Source: GCA-002282575 sp964416645
Lineage (GTDB): Bacteria > Pseudomonadota > Gammaproteobacteria > Thiomicrospirales > Thiomicrospiraceae
Length of the DNA stretch: 42,135 bases
Direction: 5' to 3'
NCBI GenBank assembly: GCA_964416645.1
Contig: CAYQEZ010000011.1
Location: 1-42,135, forward strand
Shown: piece after piece, positions 24,584 to 32,860 of the stretch
Position numbering within the stretch: position 1 is the stretch's first letter
Layout of the letters: each line of letters opens with the position of its first letter
Notes under the pieces: generated by a model
The model's input: the letters and a program-made list of their open reading frames with translations, nothing else
Databases searched by the model: none
What the model was told of the DNA's origin: nothing
Translations under genes and position numbers: made by a program

Positions 24584-25492
24584 ATGAATCAAGTTACCCT
24601 ACGTCAACTAAAAACCTTTGTCACGGTTTGTAAACAACTCAGTTTTATTGGTGCAGCGCAAGAGTTGTTTTTAACACCTCCTGCAGTTTCGATGCAAATT
24701 AAGCAAATTGAGGAAGAGATTGGTCTGACGTTATTTGAACGCAGCAGTAAATCGGTGCAGTTGACACAAGCGGGGGAGGTGTTACTGACGCATGCACAAG
24801 CCGTATTCCAACAATTGCGTGATGCGGAAGTGGCATTAGATGCGATTAAAGGTGTTGAGGGTGGGCGTTTGGTGATTGGTATGGTAACTACGGCTAAATA
24901 TTTTTTACCGAGTATCTTAGCAGCCTTTAAGGAACAATATCACGCGGTCGATATTTTGTTTTATGAGGGTAATCGAGATCAGTTATTAGAAAAGCTCAGT
25001 GCTGGTGAACTGGATTTGGCTGTCATGGGGCGCCCTCCAGCTGATTCGGACATGATGTCGCAATCTTTTGCACCCAATCCGCACGGTATTATTGCCTCGA
25101 TGCAACATCCTTTAGCACATAAAAAGAATATTCCAGTGGCTTTTTTTAATCAAATGCCTTTTTTAGTGAGAGAGCAGGGTTCGGGTACGCGAGCGGCGAT
25201 GGAATCCTTCTTTAAATTGCATGATGTTGCGCCTGCTCATGCCATGGTGATGAATAGTAACGAAACCATTAAACAAGCGGTCATGGTTAATTTAGGGTTG
25301 TCTTTTGTTTCATTAGATACCGTGCGATTAGAGGTGTCTTTGGGGCGTTTAGCTATTTTAGATGTGGTCGATTTACCCGTGGTTAAGCATTGGCATTTAG
25401 TGCAAATGCGAAAGGTTCAATCACCCGCTGCTGAGGCATTCGCACGCTTTATGCTTACCAATCGGCATAAACCCGCGTATTTTGAACACTAG
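24584..25492 (+). CDS. cbbR: LysR-type regulator, probable CbbR
   Basis: The 302-residue protein has an N-terminal winged helix (VTLRQLKTFVTVCKQLSFIGAAQELFLTPPAVSMQIKQIEEEI cut here into its recognisable parts: TLRQLKTF, AAQELFLTPPAVSMQ) and a periplasmic-binding-like effector domain from ~90. The sequence resembles CbbR of autotrophs (NRDQLLEKLSAGELDLAVMGRPP). It lies directly after the carboxysome terminator on the same strand, and not divergent from cbbL as is often seen. Likely targets are the cbbL leader and the sbtA promoter region. Confidence 0.88.
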   Translation: MNQVTLRQLKTFVTVCKQLSFIGAAQELFLTPPAVSMQIKQIEEEIGLTLFERSSKSVQLTQAGEVLLTHAQAVFQQLRDAEVALDAIKGVEGGRLVIGMVTTAKYFLPSILAAFKEQYHAVDILFYEGNRDQLLEKLSAGELDLAVMGRPPADSDMMSQSFAPNPHGIIASMQHPLAHKKNIPVAFFNQMPFLVREQGSGTRAAMESFFKLHDVAPAHAMVMNSNETIKQAVMVNLGLSFVSLDTVRLEVSLGRLAILDVVDLPVVKHWHLVQMRKVQSPAAEAFARFMLTNRHKPAYFEH

Positions 25493-25574
25493 CAGCAGGT
25501 CTAAGCTTAAGTATTGCCTTGTAGGACAAGTTGATGAAAGGCGCATTGACTGTGTTGTAGCTTAGGAGGATTTT

Positions 25575-26423
25575 TTGAAAGAGTTATTTTTGGGTAGAAG
25601 GCTATACATAGCAACCCAACACCGTAAAGAACAGGTCATAGCACCACTATTCATTGAAGCCTTAGGGGTAAGTGTTGCGTTAGTGGACAATTTAAATACA
25701 GACGCTTTGGGCACATTTTCAGGTGAAATTGACCGTAAAGATGACCCAATGACCACTTTGCGAAAAAAGTGTCAGATGGCGTTTGAACAGAATACCAGCA
25801 TTGATTTGGTGGTAGCGAGCGAAGGCTCTTTTGGTCCACATCCAGCTTTAGTTTTTGTAACAGGCAACACTGAATGCGTTATGCTCATTGATCAACGAAA
25901 TCATTTAGAGATTAGCACATGTTTTTTATCCACAGAAACAAACCATAATGCGAGGCAAGTAAAAACTTGGTCAGAGCTATTGGAGTTTGCATTAAAGGCA
26001 AAATTTCCTTCTCATGGCTTAATATTGCGACCCAGTAAGGAAAATTTTGAGCCAATTTTTAAAGGAATCGTTTGTGAGAGTGAATTACGTAACTGCTTTG
26101 ATAAATTGTTTGATGCGGAACAAGGTGTGTATGTTGAAACCGATATGCGCGCACTTTATAACCCTACTCGTATGAAGGTAATTGAACAAGCAACCCATCA
26201 ATTGATTCGTAAAATTCAATCAACCTGCCCGCAGTGTTCTATGCCGGGCTATGATGTGGTGGATATAAAGCGAGGATTGACATGTGCATCTTGTGGATTG
26301 CCAACTGATTTAGTATTAAGTTACATTTATCGTTGTCAGCATTGTGGTTATGAAGAGGAGCATCGTTTTCCAAATGGAAAAACTCAAGCCGAACCACAGT
26401 ATTGTAGCTTCTGCAATCCTTAG
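25575..26423 (+). CDS. DUF6671-like protein with C-terminal zinc ribbons
   Basis: The 282-residue protein starts at TTG 25575 with a strong AGGAGGA site 4 bases upstream. The main domain (~1-210) contains GRRLYIATQHRKEQVIAP, VASEGSFGPHP and TDMRALYNPTRM, and the last ~65 residues carry four CxxC pairs in two zinc-ribbon-like units (CPQC..CASC, CQHC..CSFC). It resembles proteins annotated DUF6671; function is unknown. It sits between cbbR and the sbtA pair, so a role in inorganic-carbon use is possible but not shown. Confidence 0.65.
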   Translation: MKELFLGRRLYIATQHRKEQVIAPLFIEALGVSVALVDNLNTDALGTFSGEIDRKDDPMTTLRKKCQMAFEQNTSIDLVVASEGSFGPHPALVFVTGNTECVMLIDQRNHLEISTCFLSTETNHNARQVKTWSELLEFALKAKFPSHGLILRPSKENFEPIFKGIVCESELRNCFDKLFDAEQGVYVETDMRALYNPTRMKVIEQATHQLIRKIQSTCPQCSMPGYDVVDIKRGLTCASCGLPTDLVLSYIYRCQHCGYEEEHRFPNGKTQAEPQYCSFCNP

Positions 26424-26476
26424 TAAACAAGCTAAATCCGTTGGTTTGGCAGCGGTGAAATCGAGCATCTTTGAAC

Positions 26477-26503
26477 AAACGAGCCAGTTTAGCTGACTCG
26501 TTT
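26477..26503. terminator. Bidirectional terminator between the DUF6671-like gene and the PII-like gene
   Basis: AAACGAG / CTCGTTT with inner CAG / CTG and one C-A mismatch close a five-base loop. The two flanking genes converge here, and T-rich ends exist on both strands. Confidence 0.65.
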
Positions 26504-26517
26504 ATCGGTGTGGATAT

Positions 26518-26823
26518 TTAATGAAAGTCTTTTTCATCCATGGCATAGGTGTCATTCATAAATACACGCAATGGATAGCTGCTGTCTTTAATCTTTTGAA
26601 TTTCAGCAATCATCTGATCCACTTTATCGAGTGTGATAATCATCATGAAAATCACGTTACTGTCACCATCGCTACTACTCGTTTGTAGTCCACTATAACC
26701 TTGACCTGCACTCATGGGTATGATGCTGTAGCCAGACACGCCAACGCGATTGGCTAGGCGTATCATTTTTTCTTCAAGAGCATTGTTGATGATAATGTTG
26801 ACTTGTTTACGATTGTATTGCAT
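26518..26823 (-). CDS. PII-like protein paired with SbtA (SbtB / carboxysome-associated PII type)
   Basis: The ~101-residue protein has the PII ferredoxin-like pattern VNIIINNALEEKMIRLANRVG, GYSIIPMSAGQGYSG (T-loop start), and VIFMMIITLDKVDQMIAEI. It lacks the C-terminal Cys R-loop seen in cyanobacterial SbtB. Such proteins bind adenine nucleotides, and in some cases bicarbonate, and regulate the linked transporter. The ATG at 26823 has GGAGAG upstream; the ATG at 26838 abuts the sbtA stop. sbtA is immediately upstream on the same strand. Confidence 0.85.
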   Translation of the reverse strand: MQYNRKQVNIIINNALEEKMIRLANRVGVSGYSIIPMSAGQGYSGLQTSSSDGDSNVIFMMIITLDKVDQMIAEIQKIKDSSYPLRVFMNDTYAMDEKDFH

Positions 26824-26838
26824 ATTTTTGCTCTCCAA

Positions 26839-27825
26839 TTATCCGACAAACCAATGTGCAATGTAGAAATAAAGTGGGATACCCACCAATACATTGAATG
26901 GGAAAGTTAAGCCTAGAGTAAGGGTTAGGTAGTATGATGGGTTGGCTTCTGGTATTGCCATACGCATAGCAGGCGGTACGGCAATGTATGAAGCTGAAGC
27001 GGCTAGTACCATGACTAAGAAGACACCGCCTACAGAAAAATCTAACCAGTAGTGAGCTACCATTAGACCGATTAATGCACCGACAAGTGGCATGGTAATA
27101 CCAAATGAAATGAGTACGATACCTGCTTTCTTGAATTCATCAATTTTCTTAGCGGCTTCCATGCCCATTTCGAGCAAGAACAGAGATAAAACACCCATAA
27201 ACATTTCTTTGTAAAATGGCGTGATAGACTTCAAGTTTTCTGGTGGCACAATGTAGGCAATAAACATAGCACCCAAGAGCAGAATGACGCTGCCATTAGT
27301 AAAGGCTTCATGTAATAGTTTTTTGATCGAAATGCTTTCATTATTGCTTGCAGTTTGAGTTTTAGACATTTGGTTACGTGCGTAAATGGCTAAAATTAAA
27401 CCAATAATGATGGCTGGTGACTCCATAATGGCTAACATGATGACAGGATAGCTTTCGTAGGTTTGCCCAGTCGCATCTAAAAAAGCGATGGCTACTAAAA
27501 AAGTCCCCGCACTAACCGAACCGTAATGGGCAGCGATAGCCGCTGAGTCGAAAATACCAATTTTGCCAAGCTTGTATAGCCAATAGAAAGCAATAATAGG
27601 CGTGGTAAAACCAAGCACTAACGCGGCAAATACCGAATTAATGGCAGGTAAAAATTCTGCTTGAGATAAAGCAACGCCCCCTTTGTAGCCAATACCAATG
27701 AGCAAAAAGATGGATAGTCCTTTTGCCATGCCTTCGGGGAACTTTAAATCGGATTTAATCAGTTTGGCTATGAAACCAAGCGCAAAAAACAATACCGCTG
27801 GAATCAACAGGCTTGAGATGCTCAT
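26839..27825 (-). CDS. sbtA: SbtA-type sodium-dependent bicarbonate transporter
   Basis: The 328-residue membrane protein has about ten helices in two inverted halves, with FPEGMAKGLSIFLLIGIGYKGG, AAHYGSVSAGTFLVA, MLAIMESPAIIIG and SASYIAVPPAMRMAIP, the signatures of the SbtA/DUF897 family. It would bring bicarbonate into the cytoplasm to feed the carboxysome. It is co-transcribed with the PII-like gene, which probably gates it. AAGG lies ~9 bases before the ATG. Confidence 0.93.
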   Translation of the reverse strand: MSISSLLIPAVLFFALGFIAKLIKSDLKFPEGMAKGLSIFLLIGIGYKGGVALSQAEFLPAINSVFAALVLGFTTPIIAFYWLYKLGKIGIFDSAAIAAHYGSVSAGTFLVAIAFLDATGQTYESYPVIMLAIMESPAIIIGLILAIYARNQMSKTQTASNNESISIKKLLHEAFTNGSVILLLGAMFIAYIVPPENLKSITPFYKEMFMGVLSLFLLEMGMEAAKKIDEFKKAGIVLISFGITMPLVGALIGLMVAHYWLDFSVGGVFLVMVLAASASYIAVPPAMRMAIPEANPSYYLTLTLGLTFPFNVLVGIPLYFYIAHWFVG

Positions 27826-28064
27826 AGAATCAACCTTGCTTAGAAAGATTTAGTAAAAAACATAAAGTAACAGATAAAAAAGGTTAGATCAATTTAATTA
27901 TTATCTGTAGTTTGTTAAGTTTTTCTTAATCTTTACTAAGTGTAAGGTCTTGCTTTAACAACAAAAGTGCAAAATATACAAATAGTTTGGTGCTTTAAAA
28001 GAGGGATCCTTTAGAAAACAGTGATGCGCTACAAGCACAATGGCTTATTAGCATTGGGCTTTGT
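27826..28064 (-). promoter_or_regulatory. Promoter region of sbtA with LysR-type palindromes
   Basis: This AT-rich stretch contains TTAAG-N5-CTTAA (27915-27929), which satisfies TNA-N7-TNA as used by CbbR, and an overlapping CTTA-N8-TAAG (27925-27940). No gene is seen. I could not pick a convincing -35/-10 pair. Confidence 0.45.
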
Positions 28065-28078
28065 GCGCTTGCAAGCGC
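28065..28078. repeat. 14-base perfect palindrome GCGCTTGCAAGCGC
   Basis: It lies 11 bases after the stop of the 28.1-28.5 kb minus-strand gene. There is no T-run. It may act as a terminator stem or as a protein site. Confidence 0.4.
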
Positions 28079-28088
28079 GATTCATGCC

Positions 28089-28493
28089 TTATCGGTGGCG
28101 ATCGGCATCCACCAACCACGCGGGCGGAATGAACTCATCCATCTCTTCTTCTTTAATCCAACCTTGGAAGTCGGTTGCCGTGAGCCATTGTTCTGGTGTC
28201 CAGCCCATCGATTTGGCTTTTTCGAGCGCATCCTTGTGAATGCGCTCATGACGAGCGGCTAATTCAGCAGGCATTTTGCTGGCCATGCAGGCGTATTTGT
28301 CCCATTCATCGTTCACTTTATCCCAAAGCTCTTCGATTTGATCCATACGCCAACCTTCGCAGTTTTCGTCGTCGGCAATAAACCCGAAGATGCGTGCGTT
28401 ACGAATAATTTCACCAATGTGGGTAAAGCCACCCCATTCATCCTTATCGTACCCAGGATAAACTTGTGGGCGTTGTCGATTGACCATTGACAT
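28089..28493 (-). CDS. Uncharacterised soluble acidic protein
   Basis: The ~134-residue protein is rich in Trp, Glu, Asp and Lys (GYDKDEWGGFTHIGEIIRNA; EGWRMDQIEELWDKVNDEW; WTPEQWL), has no signal peptide or membrane helix and one possible helical central part. I do not recognise a family. The start at 28493 is chosen because AGGG precedes it; an ATG at 28526 has none. It lies upstream of sbtA and downstream of radC, both on the same strand, with its own 3' palindrome. Confidence 0.6.
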   Translation of the reverse strand: MSMVNRQRPQVYPGYDKDEWGGFTHIGEIIRNARIFGFIADDENCEGWRMDQIEELWDKVNDEWDKYACMASKMPAELAARHERIHKDALEKAKSMGWTPEQWLTATDFQGWIKEEEMDEFIPPAWLVDADRHR

Positions 28494-28593
28494 GTCATGC
28501 TTCCCTAAAACAATAAAACTGTTCATATTTTACTGGAAAAAAGTGCTTTGTGGGTTGTTTCCCTTGTTTTTTGTCGATTTAGTCGCTAAGGCG

Positions 28594-29295
28594 TTAAGTC
28601 TCAACCAACTTCACATCAAAAAGTTGAGCTTCTGCTAACGAGGTGTAACTTAAGCCTTTACCAATGACAATGTGATCGAGCACTCGAATGTCTAGGGGTT
28701 TAAGGGCTTTTGCTAAGCGGTAAGTAATATCTATGTCCGCTTGAGAAGGGGTAGCATCCCCACTGGGGTGGTTGTGCGCCACAATCAGTGCGCCCGCATT
28801 GTGATGAAAAGCGCGTTTGGCAATTTCACGCGGATAAATCGGCGCTTCGCGCAAACTACCTTGACTCAAACGCTCAAAAGCAATCAGGCGGTGCTTGCTG
28901 TCTAAAAATAATGCGGCAATCACTTCGTGAGGTTCATGCGCTAAATGATCGTTGAGCAGGGCAACGGCGCTTTTGGTATTGTTGACCACCGCTTGTGTCG
29001 TCAGCTTGGCTAAATGATGGCGACGTGCTAAGGCTAAAACGGCTTGAAGTTGAGCATATTTGGCACTGCCCAATCCACGCAAGCGGCAAAAATCAGTTTG
29101 TGACGCTGACAATAAGTTCGCCATGCCGCCACATTCGTTAAGCAGGTGCTGAGCCAATTCAATCGCATTCATGCCTTGAATACCAACGCGTAAAAAGATG
29201 GCCAGCAATTCTGCGTCTGTCAGTGCATCGGCACCTTGGTGCAGTAGTTTTTCGCGTGGACGTTGGTCGCTGGGGAGGTCGGTAATGGTGGACAT
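28594..29295 (-). CDS. radC: RadC-family protein (JAB/MPN domain)
   Basis: The N-terminal half has helix-hairpin-helix segments (LLHQGADALTDAELLAIFLRV cut: ADALTDAELLAIFLR; LRGLGSAKYAQLQAVL) and the C-terminal half the JAMM metal motif HNHPSGDATPSQAD. The length of 233 residues is usual. The cellular role of RadC is still unclear despite its name. In many gammaproteobacteria radC is divergent from coaBC; here two other genes lie in between. Confidence 0.93.
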   Translation of the reverse strand: MSTITDLPSDQRPREKLLHQGADALTDAELLAIFLRVGIQGMNAIELAQHLLNECGGMANLLSASQTDFCRLRGLGSAKYAQLQAVLALARRHHLAKLTTQAVVNNTKSAVALLNDHLAHEPHEVIAALFLDSKHRLIAFERLSQGSLREAPIYPREIAKRAFHHNAGALIVAHNHPSGDATPSQADIDITYRLAKALKPLDIRVLDHIVIGKGLSYTSLAEAQLFDVKLVET

Positions 29296-29344
29296 AAGGG
29301 GCTTACTAGCAGGGTTGAAGTGAGTGTTATTCTAGCAAATATCC

Positions 29345-29375
29345 TAATAAAAAGGGCATCCGAAGATGCCCTGTG
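29345..29375 (-). terminator. Rho-independent terminator after the SLAC1-like gene
   Basis: On the minus strand AGGGCATC / GATGCCCT pair around TTCG and are followed by TTTTTATT. It lies ~37 bases after the stop of the minus-strand SLAC1-like gene and before radC. Confidence 0.85.
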
Positions 29376-29408
29376 TTTTGTGTTCGCTCAAACAAGCTTG
29401 TGATGGAG

Positions 29409-30377
29409 TTACTCAGGAATACAAATTTTACCGCCCATCATAGCCCTAATGGTTTTAACCACTAAAGTGACCATTAATATGACCAATGCAACATAGAGTA
29501 CTAAGCTGAGCCAGCTAAAGAAAGTACCACCAATGTGTTCATTCATGACAAAGCTGGCAATGCTAATGGCTGCGACGGGGAATGAATAAGCCCACCAAGG
29601 TAAGGCAAATTCGACCTTAATAAAGAACTTGTACTGACTCGCTAATAACAAGGTGGTAAACAAAGCAAAGTAGTACAAAATACGTGCTACATCATCGAGT
29701 GCGCCGTGATGCAGTTTCATCCACGAAATGAAACCAACGGCTGGTGGCGCAATCAGAATAAATAACGTCGGCAGTAGTTTACCTGGCATCATTGGGTGAA
29801 AGAAAAATCGGTTCAATAAGACAGCCAGTAGCGGTAGCCACATCATTAGGCCAATGCTGTAAAAAAACCAACTGACTTCCATAAAGCCTAATTCTGCTCC
29901 CGTAACAGGCACGAGAATATTACCGACAATTGGGATAAACCAGGCTGGATTGCTGTGTTGAATTTGGAAGCGATCGTGGTGAATCCAGTTCGACAAAATG
30001 ACCAGCGTGAAAATCAGCTGAACCGTTGCGCCAATTGCCCAGAGATAAAAAGCAATATCTTTCGCGTAGGGCAAGTAAACAATGCTGAGCAAAATCATGC
30101 CAATGCTGCTAGCTGGGAAAAAGCTTAACCGAATGGGATGGGCAAATTCATGTTTCACCGCTTCGGGGTATTTTAACCATTTGGCCGTATAGGCCGAAAA
30201 TACCATCAAATAAACCAAGCTCGTCAGTGCAGTTAAGATGAGAGCAGCTAAGTCACTTAATCCCCATAAGTGTTCGGCTTTCTGCGTTGCAATGGTTAGT
30301 CCTGCTAACCCCATTACTGTCGCAAATAAGGAAATAGGCATATGCTCTAAACTGCTATGTGCGTGTGTCGTTTGCAT
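29409..30377 (-). CDS. SLAC1/TehA-family anion channel or transporter
   Basis: The 322-residue protein has ten predicted membrane helices and matches the TDT/SLAC1 family: the first helix region PISLFATVMGLAGLTIA, KHEFAHPIRLSFFPASSIG, and NPAWFIPIVGNILVP. Members pass small anions such as sulfite, nitrate, chloride or C4-dicarboxylates. The substrate cannot be told. The periplasmic gene upstream is 28 bases from its start, so the two may be an operon. Confidence 0.8.
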   Translation of the reverse strand: MQTTHAHSSLEHMPISLFATVMGLAGLTIATQKAEHLWGLSDLAALILTALTSLVYLMVFSAYTAKWLKYPEAVKHEFAHPIRLSFFPASSIGMILLSIVYLPYAKDIAFYLWAIGATVQLIFTLVILSNWIHHDRFQIQHSNPAWFIPIVGNILVPVTGAELGFMEVSWFFYSIGLMMWLPLLAVLLNRFFFHPMMPGKLLPTLFILIAPPAVGFISWMKLHHGALDDVARILYYFALFTTLLLASQYKFFIKVEFALPWWAYSFPVAAISIASFVMNEHIGGTFFSWLSLVLYVALVILMVTLVVKTIRAMMGGKICIPE

Positions 30378-30405
30378 GATCGCGAAACTCCTAGTCTATT
30401 TGTCA

Positions 30406-30879
30406 TCAAGGATTCATGGTTGTTTTCAGTTCATCTTCGTTACAAACGAATTTCAGTGACTCAATCGTCTGTTCTTTGATTGACATCAGGGTTAAACAAC
30501 CTTTTTCACGAGGGAAGGCTGCCAAGTCAGCTTCTTCGCGACCCAGAACGATGTCGTAAGCTTTTTCGCGCAACTGAGGCAGCGCAACGAATTTGGTAAT
30601 TAGGCTGGGCATACGGTGCATATCTGCTAGGTAAACGGTGTTGGTGTCTTTAAGGTAGGTGGTGGGTTTGCTGTCCAATAAATCTGTCACCATGCCCGCC
30701 GATTGTTTTTCTGCTGACATAATAATGCGCTTAACGCTGTTGTCAAAGTTGTAGGCCTTGTCGTGTTGGGTGGTAAGGGCTATATTGGGCAGTTTATCGC
30801 CCACCTTAACTAGCTCCGCAGCTTGCGTCATGCCGCTGCTGAATAAAGCAATAAGACTGATTAAAATGCGTTGTTTCAT
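30406..30879 (-). CDS. Small periplasmic protein, thioredoxin-like fold possible
   Basis: The 157-residue protein has a signal peptide ending GMTQA-AEL and a mature part starting VKVGDKLPNIALTTQHDK, which resembles the opening of thioredoxin/AhpC-like folds. There is no CxxC; the two Cys are far apart (KGCLTL, KFVCNE). Homologous proteins are sometimes labelled FAD/FMN dehydrogenase without basis. AAGGG lies upstream of the ATG at 30879. Function unknown. Confidence 0.6.
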   Translation of the reverse strand: MKQRILISLIALFSSGMTQAAELVKVGDKLPNIALTTQHDKAYNFDNSVKRIIMSAEKQSAGMVTDLLDSKPTTYLKDTNTVYLADMHRMPSLITKFVALPQLREKAYDIVLGREEADLAAFPREKGCLTLMSIKEQTIESLKFVCNEDELKTTMNP

Positions 30880-31010
30880 GTTGTAACCCTTTTTGAACGA
30901 TTGTTGTTTATAAAGCAAGTTTATGATACACAAAATAATTTAATAACTCACATTAATTATCATAATGAGGGCTAATAGATAAAAATGATGTCTTATCATA
31001 GCGCTAGGCT

Positions 31011-31016
31011 TATAAT
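31011..31016 (+). promoter_or_regulatory. Perfect -10 box TATAAT directly before coaBC
   Basis: The box ends 6 bases before the coaBC ATG, so transcription would start at or within a base of the start codon. No clear -35 and no ribosome site are visible. Confidence 0.5.
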
Positions 31017-31022
31017 ATCAGC

Positions 31023-32246
31023 ATGATAATTTCTTCTCTACCTCAACCCGCTGTGCTCAGCGAACAACGCATTTTACTGGGCATTAGTGGCGGTATCGCG
31101 GCCTATAAAACCGTTGATTTGGCGCGTAAACTCACGCAAGCGGGTGCTCAGGTGCGTTGTGTTCTGACTGAAGGGGCGACTCACTTCGTTTCTGCTACCG
31201 CGCTGCAAGCGGTGACAGGCTTTGCGGTGCGTCAGAGTTTGTGGGACGAAACCGCTGAGGCGGCGATGAGCCATATTGAGCTGGCGCGATGGGCGGATAC
31301 CTTGCTCATTGCCCCCGCAACAGCCGATGTGATGGCGCGTTTGGCACAAGGGTTGGCCAATGACTTGCTCACTACCTTAGCCTTGGCGACTCAAGCCAAG
31401 TTGTGCTTAGCGCCTGCAATGAATGGGGTGATGTGGCGACATCCTGCCACACAAGCAAATTTGGCGCTCTTACAACAACGCGGTGCGCGTGTTTTAATGC
31501 CCGAAAGCGGTTCGCTGGCTTGCGGTGAGGTGGATACAGGTCGTATGCCAGAGCCTGTAAGCATTGTCGATTGGTTGACGCAATTAGCGGTTCTTCCTTT
31601 GTGGCAAGGTAAAAAAGTCCTTATTACAGCAGGTCCGACGGTTGAAGACATTGACCCCGTTCGTTTTATTGCCAATCGTTCGAGCGGTAAAATGGGCTAT
31701 GCGTTAGCACAAGTGGCACGTGCAATGGGTGCAGAGGTGTGTTTGATCTCAGGTCCGACACAGTTAGTGCCACCAACGGGCGTTGAGCTGATTTCAGTGC
31801 GCAGTGCGCAACAAATGTTTGAAGCGGTGCAACGTCATTTCAGTGGCACAGATTTAATGCTTGCTGCCGCTGCGGTTGCGGATTATCGCGTTGAGCAGGT
31901 TGCAGAGCAAAAACTCAAAAAACAAGGCGAGCAAGCGCTGACATTAACCTTAGTACAAAACCCCGACATTGTTGCTTGGGCAGCATCGCAACCGAATCGG
32001 GGTAGGGTGATTGCCTTCGCTGCTGAAACAGAAAATTTGTTGGCACATGCTCAGGCAAAATTACAACGTAAAGGCGTTGATGGTGTGTTAGCCAACTCAG
32101 TCGCGGAAGGCGCTGGTTTCGATCAGCGACAAAACCAACTCACCTTGGTGACTCATCAGGGTGTGCATGAGTTTCCTTTGGCAGACAAATCCCTGCTGGC
32201 TCAACAAGTCTTAACTCATTTCGCTTCCACAGAGTGTTCAATTTAG
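31023..32246 (+). CDS. coaBC: Bifunctional phosphopantothenoylcysteine decarboxylase / phosphopantothenate-cysteine ligase
   Basis: The N-terminal half is the FMN-dependent decarboxylase (LLGISGGIAAYKT, SHIELARWAD, LAPAMNGVMW), and the C-terminal half the ligase (VLITAGPTVEDIDPVRFI, NRSSGKMGYALA, AAVADYR). It makes 4'-phosphopantetheine for coenzyme A. Length 407 is normal. The ATG at 31023 has no ribosome site and falls at the predicted transcript start, so it may be a leaderless mRNA. dut follows after 11 bases. Confidence 0.96.
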   Translation: MIISSLPQPAVLSEQRILLGISGGIAAYKTVDLARKLTQAGAQVRCVLTEGATHFVSATALQAVTGFAVRQSLWDETAEAAMSHIELARWADTLLIAPATADVMARLAQGLANDLLTTLALATQAKLCLAPAMNGVMWRHPATQANLALLQQRGARVLMPESGSLACGEVDTGRMPEPVSIVDWLTQLAVLPLWQGKKVLITAGPTVEDIDPVRFIANRSSGKMGYALAQVARAMGAEVCLISGPTQLVPPTGVELISVRSAQQMFEAVQRHFSGTDLMLAAAAVADYRVEQVAEQKLKKQGEQALTLTLVQNPDIVAWAASQPNRGRVIAFAAETENLLAHAQAKLQRKGVDGVLANSVAEGAGFDQRQNQLTLVTHQGVHEFPLADKSLLAQQVLTHFASTECSI

Positions 32247-32257
32247 GAATCTTTTTC

Positions 32258-32719
32258 ATGAAAACCCCTATTCGTATTCGTAAACTTTCCCCGCGTATTG
32301 GTGTTGATATTCCCGCGCCTGAATATGGTACAGCAGGCTCAGCAGGGCTGGATTTACGCGCTTGTATCGACGAACCCATTGAATTGGCGGCTAATGCCGT
32401 TACCCTGGTGGGTACGGGTTTGGCGATTCATATTGCCGATGCCAGTTTGGCTGCGGTGATTTTACCTCGCTCAGGGCTGGGACATAAAAACGGTATTGTG
32501 CTCGGCAATCTTGTCGGCTTAATCGATTCTGACTATCAAGGTGAATTGAAAATTTCGGTTTGGAATCGTTCCACTGAATCCTTTACCATTCAACCAGGCG
32601 AGCGTTTGGCTCAATTGGTGTTTGTGCCCGTAGTACAAGCGGCTTGGGATTGGGTAGACAGTTTTGACGAAGCGAGTGAGCGGGGTACGGGTGGCTTTGG
32701 TAGCACAGGCCGCCATTAG
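32258..32719 (+). CDS. dut: dUTP diphosphatase
   Basis: Dut hydrolyses dUTP to dUMP and keeps uracil out of DNA. The five trimeric dUTPase motifs are visible, including AGSAGLDLRA, PRSGLGHKNGIVLGN, GLIDSDYQGELKISVWN, GERLAQLVFVPV and RGTGGFGSTG. The start at 32258 (MKTPIRIRKLSPR) fits the family; AGGA overlaps the coaBC stop. The coaBC-dut pair is standard. Confidence 0.96.
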   Translation: MKTPIRIRKLSPRIGVDIPAPEYGTAGSAGLDLRACIDEPIELAANAVTLVGTGLAIHIADASLAAVILPRSGLGHKNGIVLGNLVGLIDSDYQGELKISVWNRSTESFTIQPGERLAQLVFVPVVQAAWDWVDSFDEASERGTGGFGSTGRH

Positions 32720-32860
32720 AAAACCTGTTGCGCTATTATCTTGCGTTGTTGCCGCGACTATCGCGCTTCGTCAACTTCCGATGTAGCTACTTGCCCAAAC
32801 TTGGTATCGTTGCGATAATACCTGACTAATTTGATCAACTATGTTAATAGTGAGTAACCG

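Noticed and set aside
32720..32860. A gene remnant between dut and folE2
   Set aside because: No frame with a start, ribosome site or familiar product was seen.
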